Positions 7,405 to 17,286 of a DNA stretch of 64,000 nucleotides are shown in pieces. The notes beneath the pieces are model-generated. The model did not search any database. It was not told the origin of the DNA and saw only the letters and a program-made list of their open reading frames with translations. Source of the stretch: Bacillus sp. SKDU12 (GTDB taxonomy: Bacteria > Bacillota > Bacilli > Bacillales > Bacillaceae); contig NZ_MSRC01000003.1 in NCBI RefSeq assembly GCF_010093085.1, forward strand, positions 1-64,000, in the 5' to 3' direction. A program made the position numbers and the translations under genes. Position 1 is the first letter of the stretch. Every line of letters begins with the position of its first letter.

Positions 7405-8367
7405 TCATCTAATCAAAAACATCACAAATGAATCAATCATCATGATGAAAAACAGCAAGCAAAAATAAATGAGCGAGTAGACAAACATATCCTTTGCCCA
7501 CTTCACGTCATCATCTGTTTTGAATCCCCGGATGCTTTTTTTAATCCATATGCCTCCCAGAACGAAGGCGGCTAAGAAATAAAATGGACTGATACGGTCG
7601 GGGCCGAGAGTAAAAGGAAATAATAGCGTGACTGGAACCAGAACCGCAATATATTGAATCATTTTTATTTTTGTTACATGATTTCCTTTTACAACAGGCA
7701 AGAGCGGGATGCCTGCTGCCTGATATTCCGCCTTGCGCCTGATCCCAATTGCCCAAAAATGCGGGGGCTGCCACAAAAACATGACCGTGTACAACAGCAC
7801 CGCAGTCACATTGATATCTCCGGTTACGGCACAGTACCCCATCAATGGCGGCGCAGCTCCTGGGAAACTCCCAATAAATGTGCTCCACAACGAGGTTCGT
7901 TTCACCCATACTGTATAGATAACCGCATAAAAAATAAAGGCAGCCAGTCCGAGAAGGGCTGTGATCAGATTGAGGGAATACAGCATCGCAAGGCCTAAGA
8001 TTCCTAAAACAGAGCCATACGTTAAGATCATGGCTGGCGGCATTTTCCCTGTGACTGAGGCTCTGCCGCGGGTGCGTGCCATTTTTGCGTCCATGTGCCG
8101 ATCAAAAAAGTTGTTATAAACAGTCCCAGAAGCCATGACAAACGCGGTTCCAAGTATGGCTGTCGCCACTGTGATCAAAAATGCCATTACGGATAGCGGT
8201 TTTTCTGCACTTGCAAACGCAATCCAAAATCCACCGAAGGCTGCTATCGAGTTGGATATGATAATGCCGGGTTTTGCAAGTTGAATAAAATCGTAAATGG
8301 TTACCCGATTTGAAGGTTTTATGTATGGCGTTTCAGATATAGCCGCAGAATCACTTGTATTCTTCAA
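7405..8367 (-). CDS. ctaO: protoheme IX farnesyltransferase (heme O synthase), CtaO
   Basis: The 320-residue integral membrane enzyme of the UbiA prenyltransferase family transfers a farnesyl group to protoheme IX to make heme O for terminal oxidases. The prenyl-diphosphate Mg-binding motif NNFFDRHMD (residues 85-93) and the later YTVWVKR and WQPPHFWAI segments are present, with about eight hydrophobic spans. The start is TTG 8367 after GGGGG. B. subtilis has two such enzymes, CtaB and CtaO; the position next to cotT identifies this as ctaO. Confidence 0.93.
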   Translation of the reverse strand: MKNTSDSAAISETPYIKPSNRVTIYDFIQLAKPGIIISNSIAAFGGFWIAFASAEKPLSVMAFLITVATAILGTAFVMASGTVYNNFFDRHMDAKMARTRGRASVTGKMPPAMILTYGSVLGILGLAMLYSLNLITALLGLAAFIFYAVIYTVWVKRTSLWSTFIGSFPGAAPPLMGYCAVTGDINVTAVLLYTVMFLWQPPHFWAIGIRRKAEYQAAGIPLLPVVKGNHVTKIKMIQYIAVLVPVTLLFPFTLGPDRISPFYFLAAFVLGGIWIKKSIRGFKTDDDVKWAKDMFVYSLIYFCLLFFIMMIDSFVMFLIR

Positions 8368-8472
8368 AATAGACGCCCCCTAAAAAAACTGCATACTATT
8401 GTCAGCGTAACAAGCTGGCTATGAAATCGCAAATTTTTCCTATATTTGTCAAGGTATTGTCGTTTTTAAAAT

Positions 8473-8497
8473 GAAAAAAGGGAGCTGGACTGCCCCC
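8473..8497 (-). terminator. weak terminator after cotT
   Basis: On the minus strand GGGGGC and GCTCCC form a short imperfect stem followed by TTTTTT, just beyond the cotT stop. Confidence 0.5.
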
Positions 8498-8512
8498 ATT
8501 TTGATGTAGTGT

Positions 8513-8725
8513 TTAGTATCCGTATCCTCCGCCATATCCTCCGCCGTAACCGTACCAAGGGTAGTAAGGCGGGCGTGGGCGCGGGTAATAATAAGGCGGG
8601 CGCGGATAAAAAGGTCTTGGGTAATAAGGGGGATAAAATGGCGGTCTCGGGCGCGGATAATAAGGCTGTCTTTCATCATAAGGTATCATTTGTTCAAGGA
8701 TCTGTTCATTCAAAGAATAATCCAA
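8513..8725 (-). CDS. cotT: spore inner-coat protein CotT
   Basis: The 70-residue low-complexity protein is built from Pro-Arg-Pro-Tyr repeats (PYYPRPRPPFYPPYYPRPFY) and ends in a Gly-Tyr run (YGYGGGYGGGYGY). This is the signature of CotT, a component of the inner spore coat made in the mother cell and trimmed at its N-terminus during sporulation. TTG 8725 is the start, eight bases after GGGAGG. It is shorter than the 82 residues I recall for strain 168, consistent with repeat contraction. It is transcribed divergently from pdaC. Confidence 0.9.
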   Translation of the reverse strand: MDYSLNEQILEQMIPYDERQPYYPRPRPPFYPPYYPRPFYPRPPYYYPRPRPPYYPWYGYGGGYGGGYGY

Positions 8726-8835
8726 GAGGAAAACCTCCCTAGTTTTTTATTCCTTTTACCATATTCTTGATGTTTATGTTAGGTGTATGTACATTCATGA
8801 AATCGGTTTTTTATGATGAAATCCTGGGAAAAGGA

Positions 8836-8864
8836 TTGACAAGAACTACTAAATTTCATAGTAT
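8836..8864 (+). promoter_or_regulatory. sigma-A-type promoter for pdaC
   Basis: TTGACA (8836-8841), a 17-base spacer and TAGTAT (8859-8864) lie about 105 bases before the pdaC start. Confidence 0.5.
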
Positions 8865-8970
8865 TACAAATGTGAAATAAATATTACTTTTATGTTACAA
8901 AATTATTTCTTAACAGATACAGTGCTTATTAATGAAAGAGAATTCGAAATGGTTACGAAAGAAGGAATTT

Positions 8971-10374
8971 GTGTTGTTGGCAAAAAGAATCAAATGGTTT
9001 CATATTTTAATCGCAGTTGTATGTGTGGCGGGCTTTATCGGCTTTTTCCACAATTCATTGAAAAAAGAACCGGTCATGAATAAAGTGAAAACTGATTCTC
9101 AGTATGGGAATGTGGAGATCGCCACAATGGTGAATGACGGGAAAACCTTCAATTACGCAGTTAACTATCCCGTTTTCAAAAATGAAAAAATAGATTCGGT
9201 TTTAAAGAGATTCGCAGAGAAAGAGATTCACCAATTTCAAAAAGAAACAAAAGGTGTCAATCAGGAGCATGCGACAAAACGAAACGAATTAAATGTTGAT
9301 TATAAAATAGTCCATTATGCTAAGCAGACCGTAGCGATTGTATTTAATGAATATAAATATATCGGCGGTGCACACGGGCAAACTGTGAAAAAAACGTTTA
9401 ACTATGATTTTAGTAAGCAAGCTTTTCTTTCAATTGATGATATTTTCAAAGAGGACGCCGACTATTTACATCAGCTTTCGTTAATCTCTTATCATGAACT
9501 GAAAAAGAATAAAGACATTGCTGCGAATGATGCGCTGTTAAAGGAAGGAACGGCACCGAAAAAAGAAAATTTCAGCCGCTTTGCCATCAAGGAGGATTAT
9601 ATCGAATTTTATTTTGATACATATCAGGTCGCAGCAGGCAACCTTGGAGAGCAATCGATTGCGGTTAAGAAAAGCGTTTTGAAAGACATTGTGAAAGAAC
9701 AATATATGGATAAAGTAAAAAACAAAAATAAAATCAAAGAACATAAGCCGAAGAATGAAGTCATCTCTTTGCCTAAAGAGGAAACGGTTGATCCAAATCA
9801 AAAAGTCATTGCGCTTACTTTCGATGACGGCCCGAATCCTGCGACAACAAATCAGATTTTAGACTCCTTGAATAAATATAAGGGACATGCCACGTTTTTT
9901 GTTCTCGGGAGCAGGGTGCAGTATTATCCGGAAACGCTAAAAAGAATACTGAAGGAAGGAAATGAGGTGGGAAACCATTCATGGAGTCATCCGCTTCTTA
10001 CAAGGCTTTCGATGAAAGAAGCGTTAAAGCAGATCAATGATACGCAAGATATCATTGAAAAAACAAGCGGATACCGTCCGACGATTGTCAGACCTCCATA
10101 CGGCGGCATTAATGATGAGCTGCGCAGTCAAATGAAAATGGATATCGCGTTATGGGATGTTGATCCAGAAGATTGGAAAGACCGTAATAAAAAAACAATT
10201 GTTGACCGTGTCATGAGGCAGGCGGGAGATGGAAGAACCATCTTGATTCACGATATTTACAAGACCTCTGCTGATGCGGCGGTTGAAATTATCCAAAAGC
10301 TCACCGACCAAGGCTATCAATTGGTAACGGTCTCTCAGCTTGAAGAGGTAAAAAAACAAAGAGAAGCGAAGTAA
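8971..10374 (+). CDS. pdaC: peptidoglycan N-acetylmuramic acid deacetylase PdaC
   Basis: The 467-residue protein has an N-terminal membrane anchor (IKWFHILIAVVCVAGFIGFF), a DUF4163/DUF3298 region (about 55-235, with EYKYIGGAHGQT) and a C-terminal NodB polysaccharide deacetylase domain (about 270-455). Catalytic motifs are present: LTFDDGPNP, NHSWSHPLL and RPPYGG. PdaC removes acetyl groups from MurNAc and confers lysozyme resistance. Starting at GTG 8971 gives the length I recall for PdaC (formerly YjeA); the open frame extends back to ATG 8932. It is followed by a terminator. Confidence 0.92.
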   Translation: MLLAKRIKWFHILIAVVCVAGFIGFFHNSLKKEPVMNKVKTDSQYGNVEIATMVNDGKTFNYAVNYPVFKNEKIDSVLKRFAEKEIHQFQKETKGVNQEHATKRNELNVDYKIVHYAKQTVAIVFNEYKYIGGAHGQTVKKTFNYDFSKQAFLSIDDIFKEDADYLHQLSLISYHELKKNKDIAANDALLKEGTAPKKENFSRFAIKEDYIEFYFDTYQVAAGNLGEQSIAVKKSVLKDIVKEQYMDKVKNKNKIKEHKPKNEVISLPKEETVDPNQKVIALTFDDGPNPATTNQILDSLNKYKGHATFFVLGSRVQYYPETLKRILKEGNEVGNHSWSHPLLTRLSMKEALKQINDTQDIIEKTSGYRPTIVRPPYGGINDELRSQMKMDIALWDVDPEDWKDRNKKTIVDRVMRQAGDGRTILIHDIYKTSADAAVEIIQKLTDQGYQLVTVSQLEEVKKQREAK

Positions 10375-10380
10375 TACGAA

Positions 10381-10410
10381 AAGGCTGCCGCGGTTTGGGC
10401 AGTCTTTTTT
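10381..10410 (+). terminator. pdaC terminator
   Basis: AAGGCTGCC pairs with GGGCAGTCTT, followed by a T run. Confidence 0.75.
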
Positions 10411-10560
10411 CTTTTTAATACACCTCAGGCATTTGGGGCGGATTCCGAATACTTGCTGAAAACAGATTTTGGCCGGATGCAGCTTTAAGTTGCCGCCCAC
10501 AGAATCTCTTTTTTTGTGTTGCGGGCCTACTTCGCATTACGATATCCCGTGAAAATCAAA

Positions 10561-10599
10561 AAAAGACGGCCGGGAGGATGGAGTTCTGGCCGTCTTTGA
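10561..10599 (-). terminator. yjfB terminator
   Basis: AAAGACGGCC pairs with GGCCGTCTTT. On the minus strand it is followed by a T run, eight bases after the yjfB stop. Confidence 0.75.
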
Positions 10600-10606
10600 T
10601 AAGAGA

Positions 10607-10774
10607 TTAAGCTTTTACATCAATGGTTTTTCCGAGCGTTGGGTGCTGAATCATCTTTAAGGTTTGATCGGCATTTTGCTGGGCCGTGTCCAGCATCTTT
10701 TTCGTTAAAGCGATATCAACATTTTGGGCAAGGGATGCTTGATGCATCGCAACTGATAAAGCAGGAATATCCAT
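10607..10774 (-). CDS. yjfB: YjfB family small protein
   Basis: This 55-residue protein begins MDIPALSVAMHQASLAQNVD and ends GKTIDVKA. It is the YjfB family (often labelled putative motility protein), helical and soluble. ATG 10774 follows a strong AGGAGGTGG site. A sigma-D-like promoter lies just upstream, fitting the association with motility genes. The molecular role is not known. The gene that I recall between pdaC and yjfB in strain 168 (yjfA) is not seen here. Confidence 0.85.
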   Translation of the reverse strand: MDIPALSVAMHQASLAQNVDIALTKKMLDTAQQNADQTLKMIQHPTLGKTIDVKA

Positions 10775-10796
10775 CGTTCCACCTCCTATGCCTTAC

Positions 10797-10821
10797 CTAT
10801 CGGCGGTTTTGAATGATTTTA
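10797..10821 (-). promoter_or_regulatory. sigma-D-like promoter of yjfB
   Basis: On the minus strand TAAA (10818-10821) is followed after 13 bases by GCCGATAG (10797-10804). This is close to the sigma-D consensus TAAA-N15-GCCGATAT. The spacer is two bases short, so the call is tentative. Confidence 0.5.
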
Positions 10822-10957
10822 CAGAGGAATACGGATTAATTTTCTCTCTTGATCATTATACTGGGCATTCCGTACACTTTTGAAAAATTCCGATGTTATA
10901 AAGCTGTTTTCAATGGAATAACAGCAAAGAGAGGATGAATATTGGTATATGAGGATG

Positions 10958-10989
10958 AAAAAAAGCGTCACATATTGTGTCGCTTTTTA
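10958..10989 (-). terminator. yjgA terminator
   Basis: AAAAAGCGTCACA pairs with TGTGTCGCTTTTT. It overlaps the yjgA stop codon and can act in both directions. Confidence 0.7.
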
Positions 10990-11366
10990 CTATTCAGAAC
11001 AAACAGTTCGATAGCGGCACTGGCGGCAATTCCCATTGTATACGCTTCGATATCGCTCCATAAAAATCCGTACCCCAGCACAAGTCCACCAAGAGTCGTA
11101 TCTCTGATCCTGTCGATCCATTCGGCGTGATACAGTTGGCTGAATTCAATAATAAAACAGAAAGAAAGACTGATAATGCCCGTCCTCATTGTTTTCAATT
11201 TTTGAAATAAAAACCCGCAGCCTGTAAAGATCATGGCAGCCCACAGCGAGTCTCCGAGATATGTATTGACGATATCAGGCAGAACACTGGAGAATGTTCT
11301 GGAGCCCAGCCCCAGACCTATGATCACAAAGGTGAGAGCTGCATATATCCATCGATTTCGTTTCAT
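10968..11366 (-). CDS. yjgA: DUF2809 family membrane protein YjgA
   Basis: The 132-residue protein has about four membrane spans (8-27, 36-53, 60-78 and 88-121). It carries the motif SFCFIIEFSQLYHAEWIDRI, which resembles the VanZ-like FQ...D signature of DUF2809. Function is unknown. It stands alone between yjfB and yjgB with its own terminator. The symbol comes from gene order. Confidence 0.75.
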   Translation of the reverse strand: MKRNRWIYAALTFVIIGLGLGSRTFSSVLPDIVNTYLGDSLWAAMIFTGCGFLFQKLKTMRTGIISLSFCFIIEFSQLYHAEWIDRIRDTTLGGLVLGYGFLWSDIEAYTMGIAASAAIELFVLNSKKRHNM

Positions 11367-11434
11367 AGAAAACTGATCTCCCGTCTCTTTTCATCTCCCG
11401 TGTATTGTAAGGAATATAGCTTCTATTTGTCCAA

Positions 11435-11459
11435 TAAAAAAGCGGCTGAGCAGCCGCGG
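11435..11459 (-). terminator. yjgB terminator
   Basis: GCGGCTG pairs with CAGCCGC around a short loop and is followed on the minus strand by TTTTTT. Confidence 0.75.
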
Positions 11460-11466
11460 AAAAGGG

Positions 11467-12042
11467 TTATTTTGCATGAAGATTTACATGGTCAGCGGTC
11501 TGGTCCTTGCCGATGACAAAATGAAGTTCATAACGGCCTGTGTCATATACATAGTCGATTTCATCAGTAAACGGGACGGTTAATATTCGATTAGCGGGAC
11601 CTAATTGATTCTGAAGCACTTCCGGCGTTACCCCGCCTAAATTCAAGCGCCGTTCCACACTAGTTCCAAAATAGCGGATTTCTGAAATAGTCATGTCTTT
11701 ATGATAGGAAAATCCATAGCCCGGGTTCCCCATATTCCAATGATATAAATCAAACTGATTGTCTCCTCCAGCTGGTCGTTCCGGTTCGCCTAATTGGGCG
11801 TGGACATCGCCTCTTGTACTTTTGTTAACCGTAAGGCCCTGCGCTTGCTGAGGCATTCCCCCTGTGTAGGCGGTGTTGTATAGATTTTTGACAAGCTCGG
11901 CTGCTGATTGGTTCGTGTTTTCAGAGAGCGGGGATGTTTGGGCTGCCGCCTTAGCTGGTGTTGAAAAGGAAGCTGCACCCAAGCCGGATAGAGAGCCTAT
12001 CAGTGCTGCTGCCGCGGTTAAAACAGACATTGTTTTTTTCAT
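11467..12042 (-). CDS. yjgB: secreted DUF4309 protein YjgB
   Basis: The 191-residue protein starts at ATG 12042 after AAGGAGG and opens with a classical signal peptide (MKKTMSVLTAAAALIGSLSG). A Ser/Gln-rich linker and a DUF4309 domain follow (about 60-190), with TRGDVHAQLGEPE and DLYHWNMGNPGYGFSYHKD. The repeated layout resembles small secreted inhibitor-like folds. Function is unknown. The frame extends upstream to 12069 but lacks a better start signal. It is divergent from yjgC. Confidence 0.85.
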   Translation of the reverse strand: MKKTMSVLTAAAALIGSLSGLGAASFSTPAKAAAQTSPLSENTNQSAAELVKNLYNTAYTGGMPQQAQGLTVNKSTRGDVHAQLGEPERPAGGDNQFDLYHWNMGNPGYGFSYHKDMTISEIRYFGTSVERRLNLGGVTPEVLQNQLGPANRILTVPFTDEIDYVYDTGRYELHFVIGKDQTADHVNLHAK

Positions 12043-12187
12043 GCAGATCCCTCCTTTTTCATTTACCATCTCGTTTCCCGGTGTTTATGCAATAAAACAT
12101 GTGAATGCGCTATGTATGTTTTGTTGGTTTCTTGTAAGGGAAGAGAAATAGGTAATTCGGCGGTATATATATAAGTAAGAAAGGGGA

Positions 12188-15151
12188 ATGGAGATGGCTG
12201 AACAGAAAAAAATCACTATTAACGGCGTTGAAATGGAAGCGTCCGAAGAACAGACGGTGCTGCAGCTTTTGAATAACAGCTCGATTGAAGTGCCGCAAGT
12301 TTGCTATCATCCAAGCTTAGGGCCGATTGAAACATGTGATACGTGTATTGTCAGCATCAATGGTGAGCTGAAGAGGTCGTGCTCCGCTGAATTAAAGGAT
12401 GGGGATGTCATTGATACGCTTTCGTCTGATGTGAAGAAAGCACAGGTCATCGGGATGGACAAGATATTATATAATCACGAGCTTTATTGTACAGTTTGCG
12501 ATTACAACAACGGAGGATGCGAAATACATAATACGGTGAAGGAAATGAAAATCAATCACCAAAGCATCCCGTTTGATCACAAGCCTTATCATAAGGATGA
12601 ATCTCACCCGTTTTATCGGTATGACCCAGATCAATGTATTTTGTGCGGACGCTGTGTTGAGGCGTGCCAAGACGTTCAAGTAACGGAGACACTGACCATT
12701 GACTGGGAGCGGAAACGCCCGCGCGTCATTTGGGACAACGATGTGCCGATCAATGAGTCGTCTTGTGTGTCATGCGGCCACTGCTCAACTGTCTGTCCGT
12801 GTAACGCGATGATGGAAAAAGGAATGGAAGGGGAAGCAGGGTATTTAACCGGTATTGAGAACGAAGCACTCCGTCCGATGATCGAAATCACGAAGGGCGT
12901 TGAGACAGGGTACGGCTCAATCCTCACTATTTCTGATATGGAATCTGCCATGCGTGATGAACGAATCAAGAAAACGAAAACTGTATGCACCTATTGCGGT
13001 GTCGGCTGTAGCTTTGATGTCTGGACGAAGGGCAGAGATATTCTGAAAGTCGAGCCGCAGGAGGAAGCGCCAGCCAACGGAATTTCCACCTGTGTGAAGG
13101 GGAAGTTTGGCTGGGATTTTGTGAACAGTGAGGAGCGCCTGACGAAGCCGCTCATCCGTGAAGGCGATTCTTTCCGTGAAGCGGAATGGGAGGAGGCGTT
13201 TTCGCTGATTGCCAGCAAGTTCACAGATTTAAAAGAAGAGTATGGCCCAGATTCACTTGCTTTTATTACATCTTCTAAATGTACAAATGAAGAATCCTAT
13301 CTCATGCAAAAGCTAGCCAGAGGGATTATCGGTACAAATAATGTTGACAACTGCTCCCGCTATTGCCAATCACCAGCGACGGCCGGCCTGTTCCGGACAG
13401 TCGGTTATGGCGGTGACTCAGGGTCAATTACAGATATCGCGCAAGCAGATCTTGTGTTGATTATCGGTTCGAATACATCCGAGTCACACCCGGTTTTATC
13501 TACACGCATTAAACGGGCCCATAAGCTGAGAGGGCAAAAAGTGATCGTAGCGGATATTAGAAAACACGAAATGGCAGAGCGCTCTGACTTATTTGTCCAG
13601 CCTCGTGCCGGTTCAGATATCGTCTGGATGAATGCGATCGCCAAATATTTGATTGAAAACGGCAAGGCTGATGAACGCTTTTTACGAGAAAAAGTGAACG
13701 GACGGGATGAATACGTGAAAAGCCTGGCGCCGTATACACTTGAATATGCCGAGGAGAAAACCGGCATAGATCGAGAAACATTGATCCAAATGGCTGAGAT
13801 GATTAGCCAAGCTGACAGTGTGTGCGCATTATGGGCCATGGGAGTGACACAGCATATTGGAGGAAGCGATACGAGCACAGCGATCTCTAATCTTCTGCTT
13901 GTGACGGGTAACTACGGAAAACCGGGAGCAGGCTCTTATCCATTACGCGGCCATAATAACGTACAGGGAGCAAGTGACTTCGGAAGCATGCCTGACAAAC
14001 TGCCGGGCTATGAAAATGTAACCGACGAAAAAGTCCGCCAAAAATACGAGCGGGTATGGGGCGTGCCGCTGCCGAAGGAGCCGGGCATGACCAATCACGA
14101 AATGATTGAAAAAATCCACTCCGGCCAGCTGAAAGCGATGTATGTAAAAGGAGAAGAGATGGGTCTGGTCGATTCCAATATCAATCATGTACACGCCGCA
14201 TATGAAAAGCTTGATTTCTTTGTGGTTCAGGATATTTTCTTTTCACGTACAGCCGAGTTTGCTGACGTCGTTCTTCCTGCGAGCCCGAGCCTTGAAAAAG
14301 AGGGAACCTTTACGAATACAGAGCGTCGGATTCAGCGGCTGTATCAAGTGTTTGAGCCGCTTGGAGAATCAAAGCCGGACTGGCAGATTATTATGGAGGT
14401 TGCCAATAAACTTGGCGCCGGCTGGAACTATAAGCACCCTGGAGAGATTATGAAGGAAGCAGCTATGCTGTCGCCGATTTATGCCGGCGTCACCTATGAG
14501 CGTCTTGAAGGCTACAACTCCCTGCAATGGCCTGTAAGTGCTGATGGAAAGGATTCACCTTTACTCTTTACCGAGCGTTTCCCTTTCCCGGACGGCAAAG
14601 CCATTCTTTATCCTGTTCAGTGGACAGAGCCTGAAGAGTTCGGTGAGGAATATGACATCCATGTCAACAATGGGCGGCTCTTGGAGCATTTCCACGAAGG
14701 AAACCTGACCTACAAATCAAAAGGGATCTCGGAGAAAACACCTGAAGTGTTCTTAGAAATTTCTCCTGAACTCGCGGCAGAACGGGGGATTCAGGATGGA
14801 ACTCTTGTCAGACTCACATCGCCTTTCGGAAATGTCAAAGTGAAGTGTTTGATTACTGATCGTGTCAAAGGGAAGGAAGTATATCTGCCAATGAACGATT
14901 CAGGGGAAGCGGCGATCAATCTGTTAACAGGCAGCCATGCCGATAAGGATACTGATACGCCTGCATACAAAGAAACGTCAGCTAAGATGGAGATTTTGAA
15001 GCAGGACGGAACCAATCCGCTGCCTAAGATCAATCACCGCAACGGCAATCCGCAGCCGCAAATTGGTGTGCAGGTGCAAAAGAAATGGGCGCGGAAGGAT
15101 TATATTTTCCCTGGCGATGCTGTGAAAAGGGGGATTGGACATCGTGGCTAA
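12188..15151 (+). CDS. yjgC: molybdopterin formate dehydrogenase-like oxidoreductase YjgC
   Basis: The 987-residue protein is nearly identical, from memory, to YjgC of B. subtilis. Domains in order: [2Fe-2S] ferredoxin ([15 protein letters not shown]), His/Cys-rich linker ([17 protein letters not shown]), two [4Fe-4S] clusters ([11 protein letters not shown] and [11 protein letters not shown]), a further cluster at [12 protein letters not shown], then the molybdopterin-binding catalytic domain (about 320-870). The Mo ligand position is Cys ([10 protein letters not shown]), not selenocysteine. It probably oxidises formate or a related substrate in the cytoplasm and passes electrons to an unknown acceptor. 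ATG 12194 is an alternative start. It overlaps yjgD. Confidence 0.92.
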   Translation: MEMAEQKKITINGVEMEASEEQTVLQLLNNSSIEVPQVCYHPSLGPIETCDTCIVSINGELKRSCSAELKDGDVIDTLSSDVKKAQVIGMDKILYNHELYCTVCDYNNGGCEIHNTVKEMKINHQSIPFDHKPYHKDESHPFYRYDPDQCILCGRCVEACQDVQVTETLTIDWERKRPRVIWDNDVPINESSCVSCGHCSTVCPCNAMMEKGMEGEAGYLTGIENEALRPMIEITKGVETGYGSILTISDMESAMRDERIKKTKTVCTYCGVGCSFDVWTKGRDILKVEPQEEAPANGISTCVKGKFGWDFVNSEERLTKPLIREGDSFREAEWEEAFSLIASKFTDLKEEYGPDSLAFITSSKCTNEESYLMQKLARGIIGTNNVDNCSRYCQSPATAGLFRTVGYGGDSGSITDIAQADLVLIIGSNTSESHPVLSTRIKRAHKLRGQKVIVADIRKHEMAERSDLFVQPRAGSDIVWMNAIAKYLIENGKADERFLREKVNGRDEYVKSLAPYTLEYAEEKTGIDRETLIQMAEMISQADSVCALWAMGVTQHIGGSDTSTAISNLLLVTGNYGKPGAGSYPLRGHNNVQGASDFGSMPDKLPGYENVTDEKVRQKYERVWGVPLPKEPGMTNHEMIEKIHSGQLKAMYVKGEEMGLVDSNINHVHAAYEKLDFFVVQDIFFSRTAEFADVVLPASPSLEKEGTFTNTERRIQRLYQVFEPLGESKPDWQIIMEVANKLGAGWNYKHPGEIMKEAAMLSPIYAGVTYERLEGYNSLQWPVSADGKDSPLLFTERFPFPDGKAILYPVQWTEPEEFGEEYDIHVNNGRLLEHFHEGNLTYKSKGISEKTPEVFLEISPELAAERGIQDGTLVRLTSPFGNVKVKCLITDRVKGKEVYLPMNDSGEAAINLLTGSHADKDTDTPAYKETSAKMEILKQDGTNPLPKINHRNGNPQPQIGVQVQKKWARKDYIFPGDAVKRGIGHRG

Positions 15152-15704
15152 AGCGATAAAGCGAATTCAGAAAATCGAGATAACGGAAGAAGATCAGCGA
15201 AAGCAGGACATGAAAGAAATTGAGGATGCATTAGTCGAAAATAAGGAAGCCATTCTTGAAACGCTGCAAATGCTGGGCCATATGAATGAGAGGGGTGTGC
15301 TCCCGTTGCTCCGCGGCCTCTTTGGCCAAGGAGATAAAGTCCTTGAGATTTTGGTGAAAAAGGCAGATACAGAGGAAACAGCCAACACGCTTAAAAATCT
15401 GCTTCTGCTGTTTGGAACACTCGGCATGCTGGACGTCAAACAGCTGGAGCCTCTCATTTTGAAGGTGAATGCGGGTGTGGCAAGCGCTGTGGAACAGAAG
15501 GACAGCGAAGAAAAAACAGGTTATTTTGATATCATTCGTTCGCTCAAAGACCCGGAAATCAACAAGTCAATTACACTGCTTTTCTCATTTTTAAAAGGAA
15601 TGGGACAAGATACAAAGGAGATGGAACGAACGACGCAGCCCCCGGAACAACAAAAACAGCAGCAGGAACCCCGAGAGAAAAGAGATATGAATAAACGAGA
15701 TTGA
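15144..15704 (+). CDS. yjgD: DUF1641 protein YjgD, partner of YjgC
   Basis: The 186-residue helical protein contains the DUF1641 region ([20 protein letters not shown], then [19 protein letters not shown]) and a Gln-rich tail. DUF1641 proteins are usually encoded beside FdhA-like genes or NADH dehydrogenase, as also for yjlC in this window, and may aid assembly or electron transfer. GTG 15144 is chosen because GGGGG lies about ten bases before it. It overlaps yjgC by eight bases, indicating translational coupling. Confidence 0.85.
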   Translation: MAKAIKRIQKIEITEEDQRKQDMKEIEDALVENKEAILETLQMLGHMNERGVLPLLRGLFGQGDKVLEILVKKADTEETANTLKNLLLLFGTLGMLDVKQLEPLILKVNAGVASAVEQKDSEEKTGYFDIIRSLKDPEINKSITLLFSFLKGMGQDTKEMERTTQPPEQQKQQQEPREKRDMNKRD

Positions 15705-15711
15705 CTATCTG

Positions 15712-15744
15712 TCCGAGCTGGCTGCTGCCAGTTCGGTTTTTTTT
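15712..15744 (+). terminator. yjgCD terminator
   Basis: CCGAGCTGG pairs with CCAGTTCGG and is followed by eight T. Confidence 0.8.
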
Positions 15745-15902
15745 GATGAAAAGGACTAATGAACTAGTAAAAAATATCCAAACGCTAAAAAATAGTTAGT
15801 TGGCAATGGATAAAATAGATAAAAACGTTACTTTCTTACCTGTAAGGAAAAGGTAAAATCTGATTATAATAGAAATCGATTACTTTAGATGGGGGAACAG
15901 TC

Positions 15903-16550
15903 GTGAAAAAAGTCTTAATACTATTATTTGTCCTGACGATCGGGCTTGCGCTTTCCGCGTGCAGCCAATCGAGCGATGCGTCAGAAAAAGAAAAACCGAA
16001 AGAGAAAAAATCGGAAGAAGAGCTTAAAAAGGAAATCGATAAGGAATTGAAAAAACACGGTGAGCCGAAGATTAAACAAGATGATCAAATACATAAAATA
16101 GGAGAAATATTTAAAGCAGGACATACGAATTTTACAGTGAATAAAGTTGATAGCGTGCAAAAAGGTGAATATACGGAATTTGGAGGAGTAGCTGTAGATT
16201 CTAAGTCAAAAACAATAAAAGCTGATGAGGAACGGCTCATTATAGAAGTTACGATAGAAAACATAGGGAAAGACTCAATAAGCTACAATTTTATCGGGAT
16301 AGACTTAAAAGACAAGAATGATCAATCAGTCCGGCCAGTGTTTTCTATAGAAGAGAAGGACAGATTGCTTATGGGAGGAACACTAGCATCAGGGAAAAAG
16401 GTTACAGGTGTACTTAGTTATGTCATCCCTAAAGGAGAGCAAAAACATTACACACTGGTATATAATCCGTTTTTAGCTACTGATTTAACAACCACTAAAG
16501 TTGAAGAAAGAGTGAAGGACAATATGGATTATTTGGTGAAATTAGATTAG
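15903..16550 (+). CDS. yjhA: lipoprotein YjhA, DUF4352
   Basis: The 215-residue protein has a lipoprotein signal with lipobox LSAC (MKKVLILLFVLTIGLALSAC), a long Lys/Glu linker (25-55) and a DUF4352 immunoglobulin-like domain (about 65-205, TVNKVDSVQKGEY, LIIEVTIENIGKDSI). It is anchored on the outer face of the membrane. Function is unknown. The GTG start follows GGGGGAACAGTC. It is monocistronic with its own terminator. Confidence 0.85.
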   Translation: MKKVLILLFVLTIGLALSACSQSSDASEKEKPKEKKSEEELKKEIDKELKKHGEPKIKQDDQIHKIGEIFKAGHTNFTVNKVDSVQKGEYTEFGGVAVDSKSKTIKADEERLIIEVTIENIGKDSISYNFIGIDLKDKNDQSVRPVFSIEEKDRLLMGGTLASGKKVTGVLSYVIPKGEQKHYTLVYNPFLATDLTTTKVEERVKDNMDYLVKLD

Positions 16551-16565
16551 AAATAGATTGACAGT

Positions 16566-16600
16566 TGCACGTTTTCATCAGTGGGAACGTGCTTTTTTTA
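16566..16600 (+). terminator. yjhA terminator
   Basis: GCACGTT pairs with AACGTGC and is followed by seven T. Confidence 0.7.
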
Positions 16601-16626
16601 TAGTGGCAAATAACGTGAAAGGATGA

Positions 16627-17253
16627 GTGATAAACGTGCAAACCAAATGGCTGGAACGGGCGCTGCGGATTCGGGCAATCGCACAAGCGGGGCTTGCTTT
16701 TTCCAAGGATGTGTATGACAGGGAAAGGTACGAAGAATTGATGAGTCTCAGCACAGAGATGATGGCGGATTACTCGCAAACGGAAATGGAAGTCATCACT
16801 GATCTTTGGAAACATGAGAAAGGTTATCCGACTCCGAAAGCGGATGTTCGCGGCGCAGTATTCCGAGATGATCAGATTTTGCTTGTCCGGGAGAAGCATG
16901 ATGAGCTGTGGTCGCTGCCGGGCGGGTTTTGCGAGATTGGTTTATCACCGGCTGAAAACGTAGTCAAGGAAATCAAAGAAGAGTCGGGATACAACACCGA
17001 ACCGTCCCGCTTGCTGGCTGTGCTAGACAGCCATAAACACCCTCATCCGCCACAGCCTTTTCATTACTATAAAATCTTCATTGAATGCAGCATAACGGGC
17101 GGAGAGGGGGAAACAGGAATTGAAACGAATCATACCGCTTTTTTTCCTGAAGATAGGCTCCCGCCGCTTTCCTTAAAACGAAACACACCTTCACAGCTCA
17201 GTATGCTGTATAACTTTCTGCGTGATCCAGATAAAGAGACGATATTTGATTAA
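16627..17253 (+). CDS. yjhB: Nudix hydrolase YjhB
   Basis: The 208-residue protein has an N-terminal NUDIX_N extension (1-65) and a Nudix domain (about 68-195). The Nudix box is GFCEIGLSPAENVVKEIKEE followed by SG, with the expected GX5EX7REUXEEXGU pattern except Lys in place of Arg (KEIKEESG). It should cleave a nucleoside-diphosphate derivative, with the substrate unknown (ADP-ribose type suggested by the N-domain). GTG 16627 is used; GTG 16636 is an alternative. Confidence 0.85.
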   Translation: MINVQTKWLERALRIRAIAQAGLAFSKDVYDRERYEELMSLSTEMMADYSQTEMEVITDLWKHEKGYPTPKADVRGAVFRDDQILLVREKHDELWSLPGGFCEIGLSPAENVVKEIKEESGYNTEPSRLLAVLDSHKHPHPPQPFHYYKIFIECSITGGEGETGIETNHTAFFPEDRLPPLSLKRNTPSQLSMLYNFLRDPDKETIFD

Positions 17254-17286
17254 ACAAAGAAAGAGCCAGAAGGCTCTTTCTTTGTT
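17254..17286. terminator. bidirectional terminator yjhB/yjiA
   Basis: ACAAAGAAAGAGCC pairs with GGCTCTTTCTTTGT around a four-base loop. Confidence 0.8.

Noticed and set aside
8761..8830. sigma-K promoter for cotT
   Set aside because: A CATA element is present on the minus strand, but no AC lies at the required distance. I could not support a specific site.
13405..13878. 157-codon minus-strand frame within yjgC
   Set aside because: It is antisense to the conserved molybdopterin domain, so it is a coding shadow.
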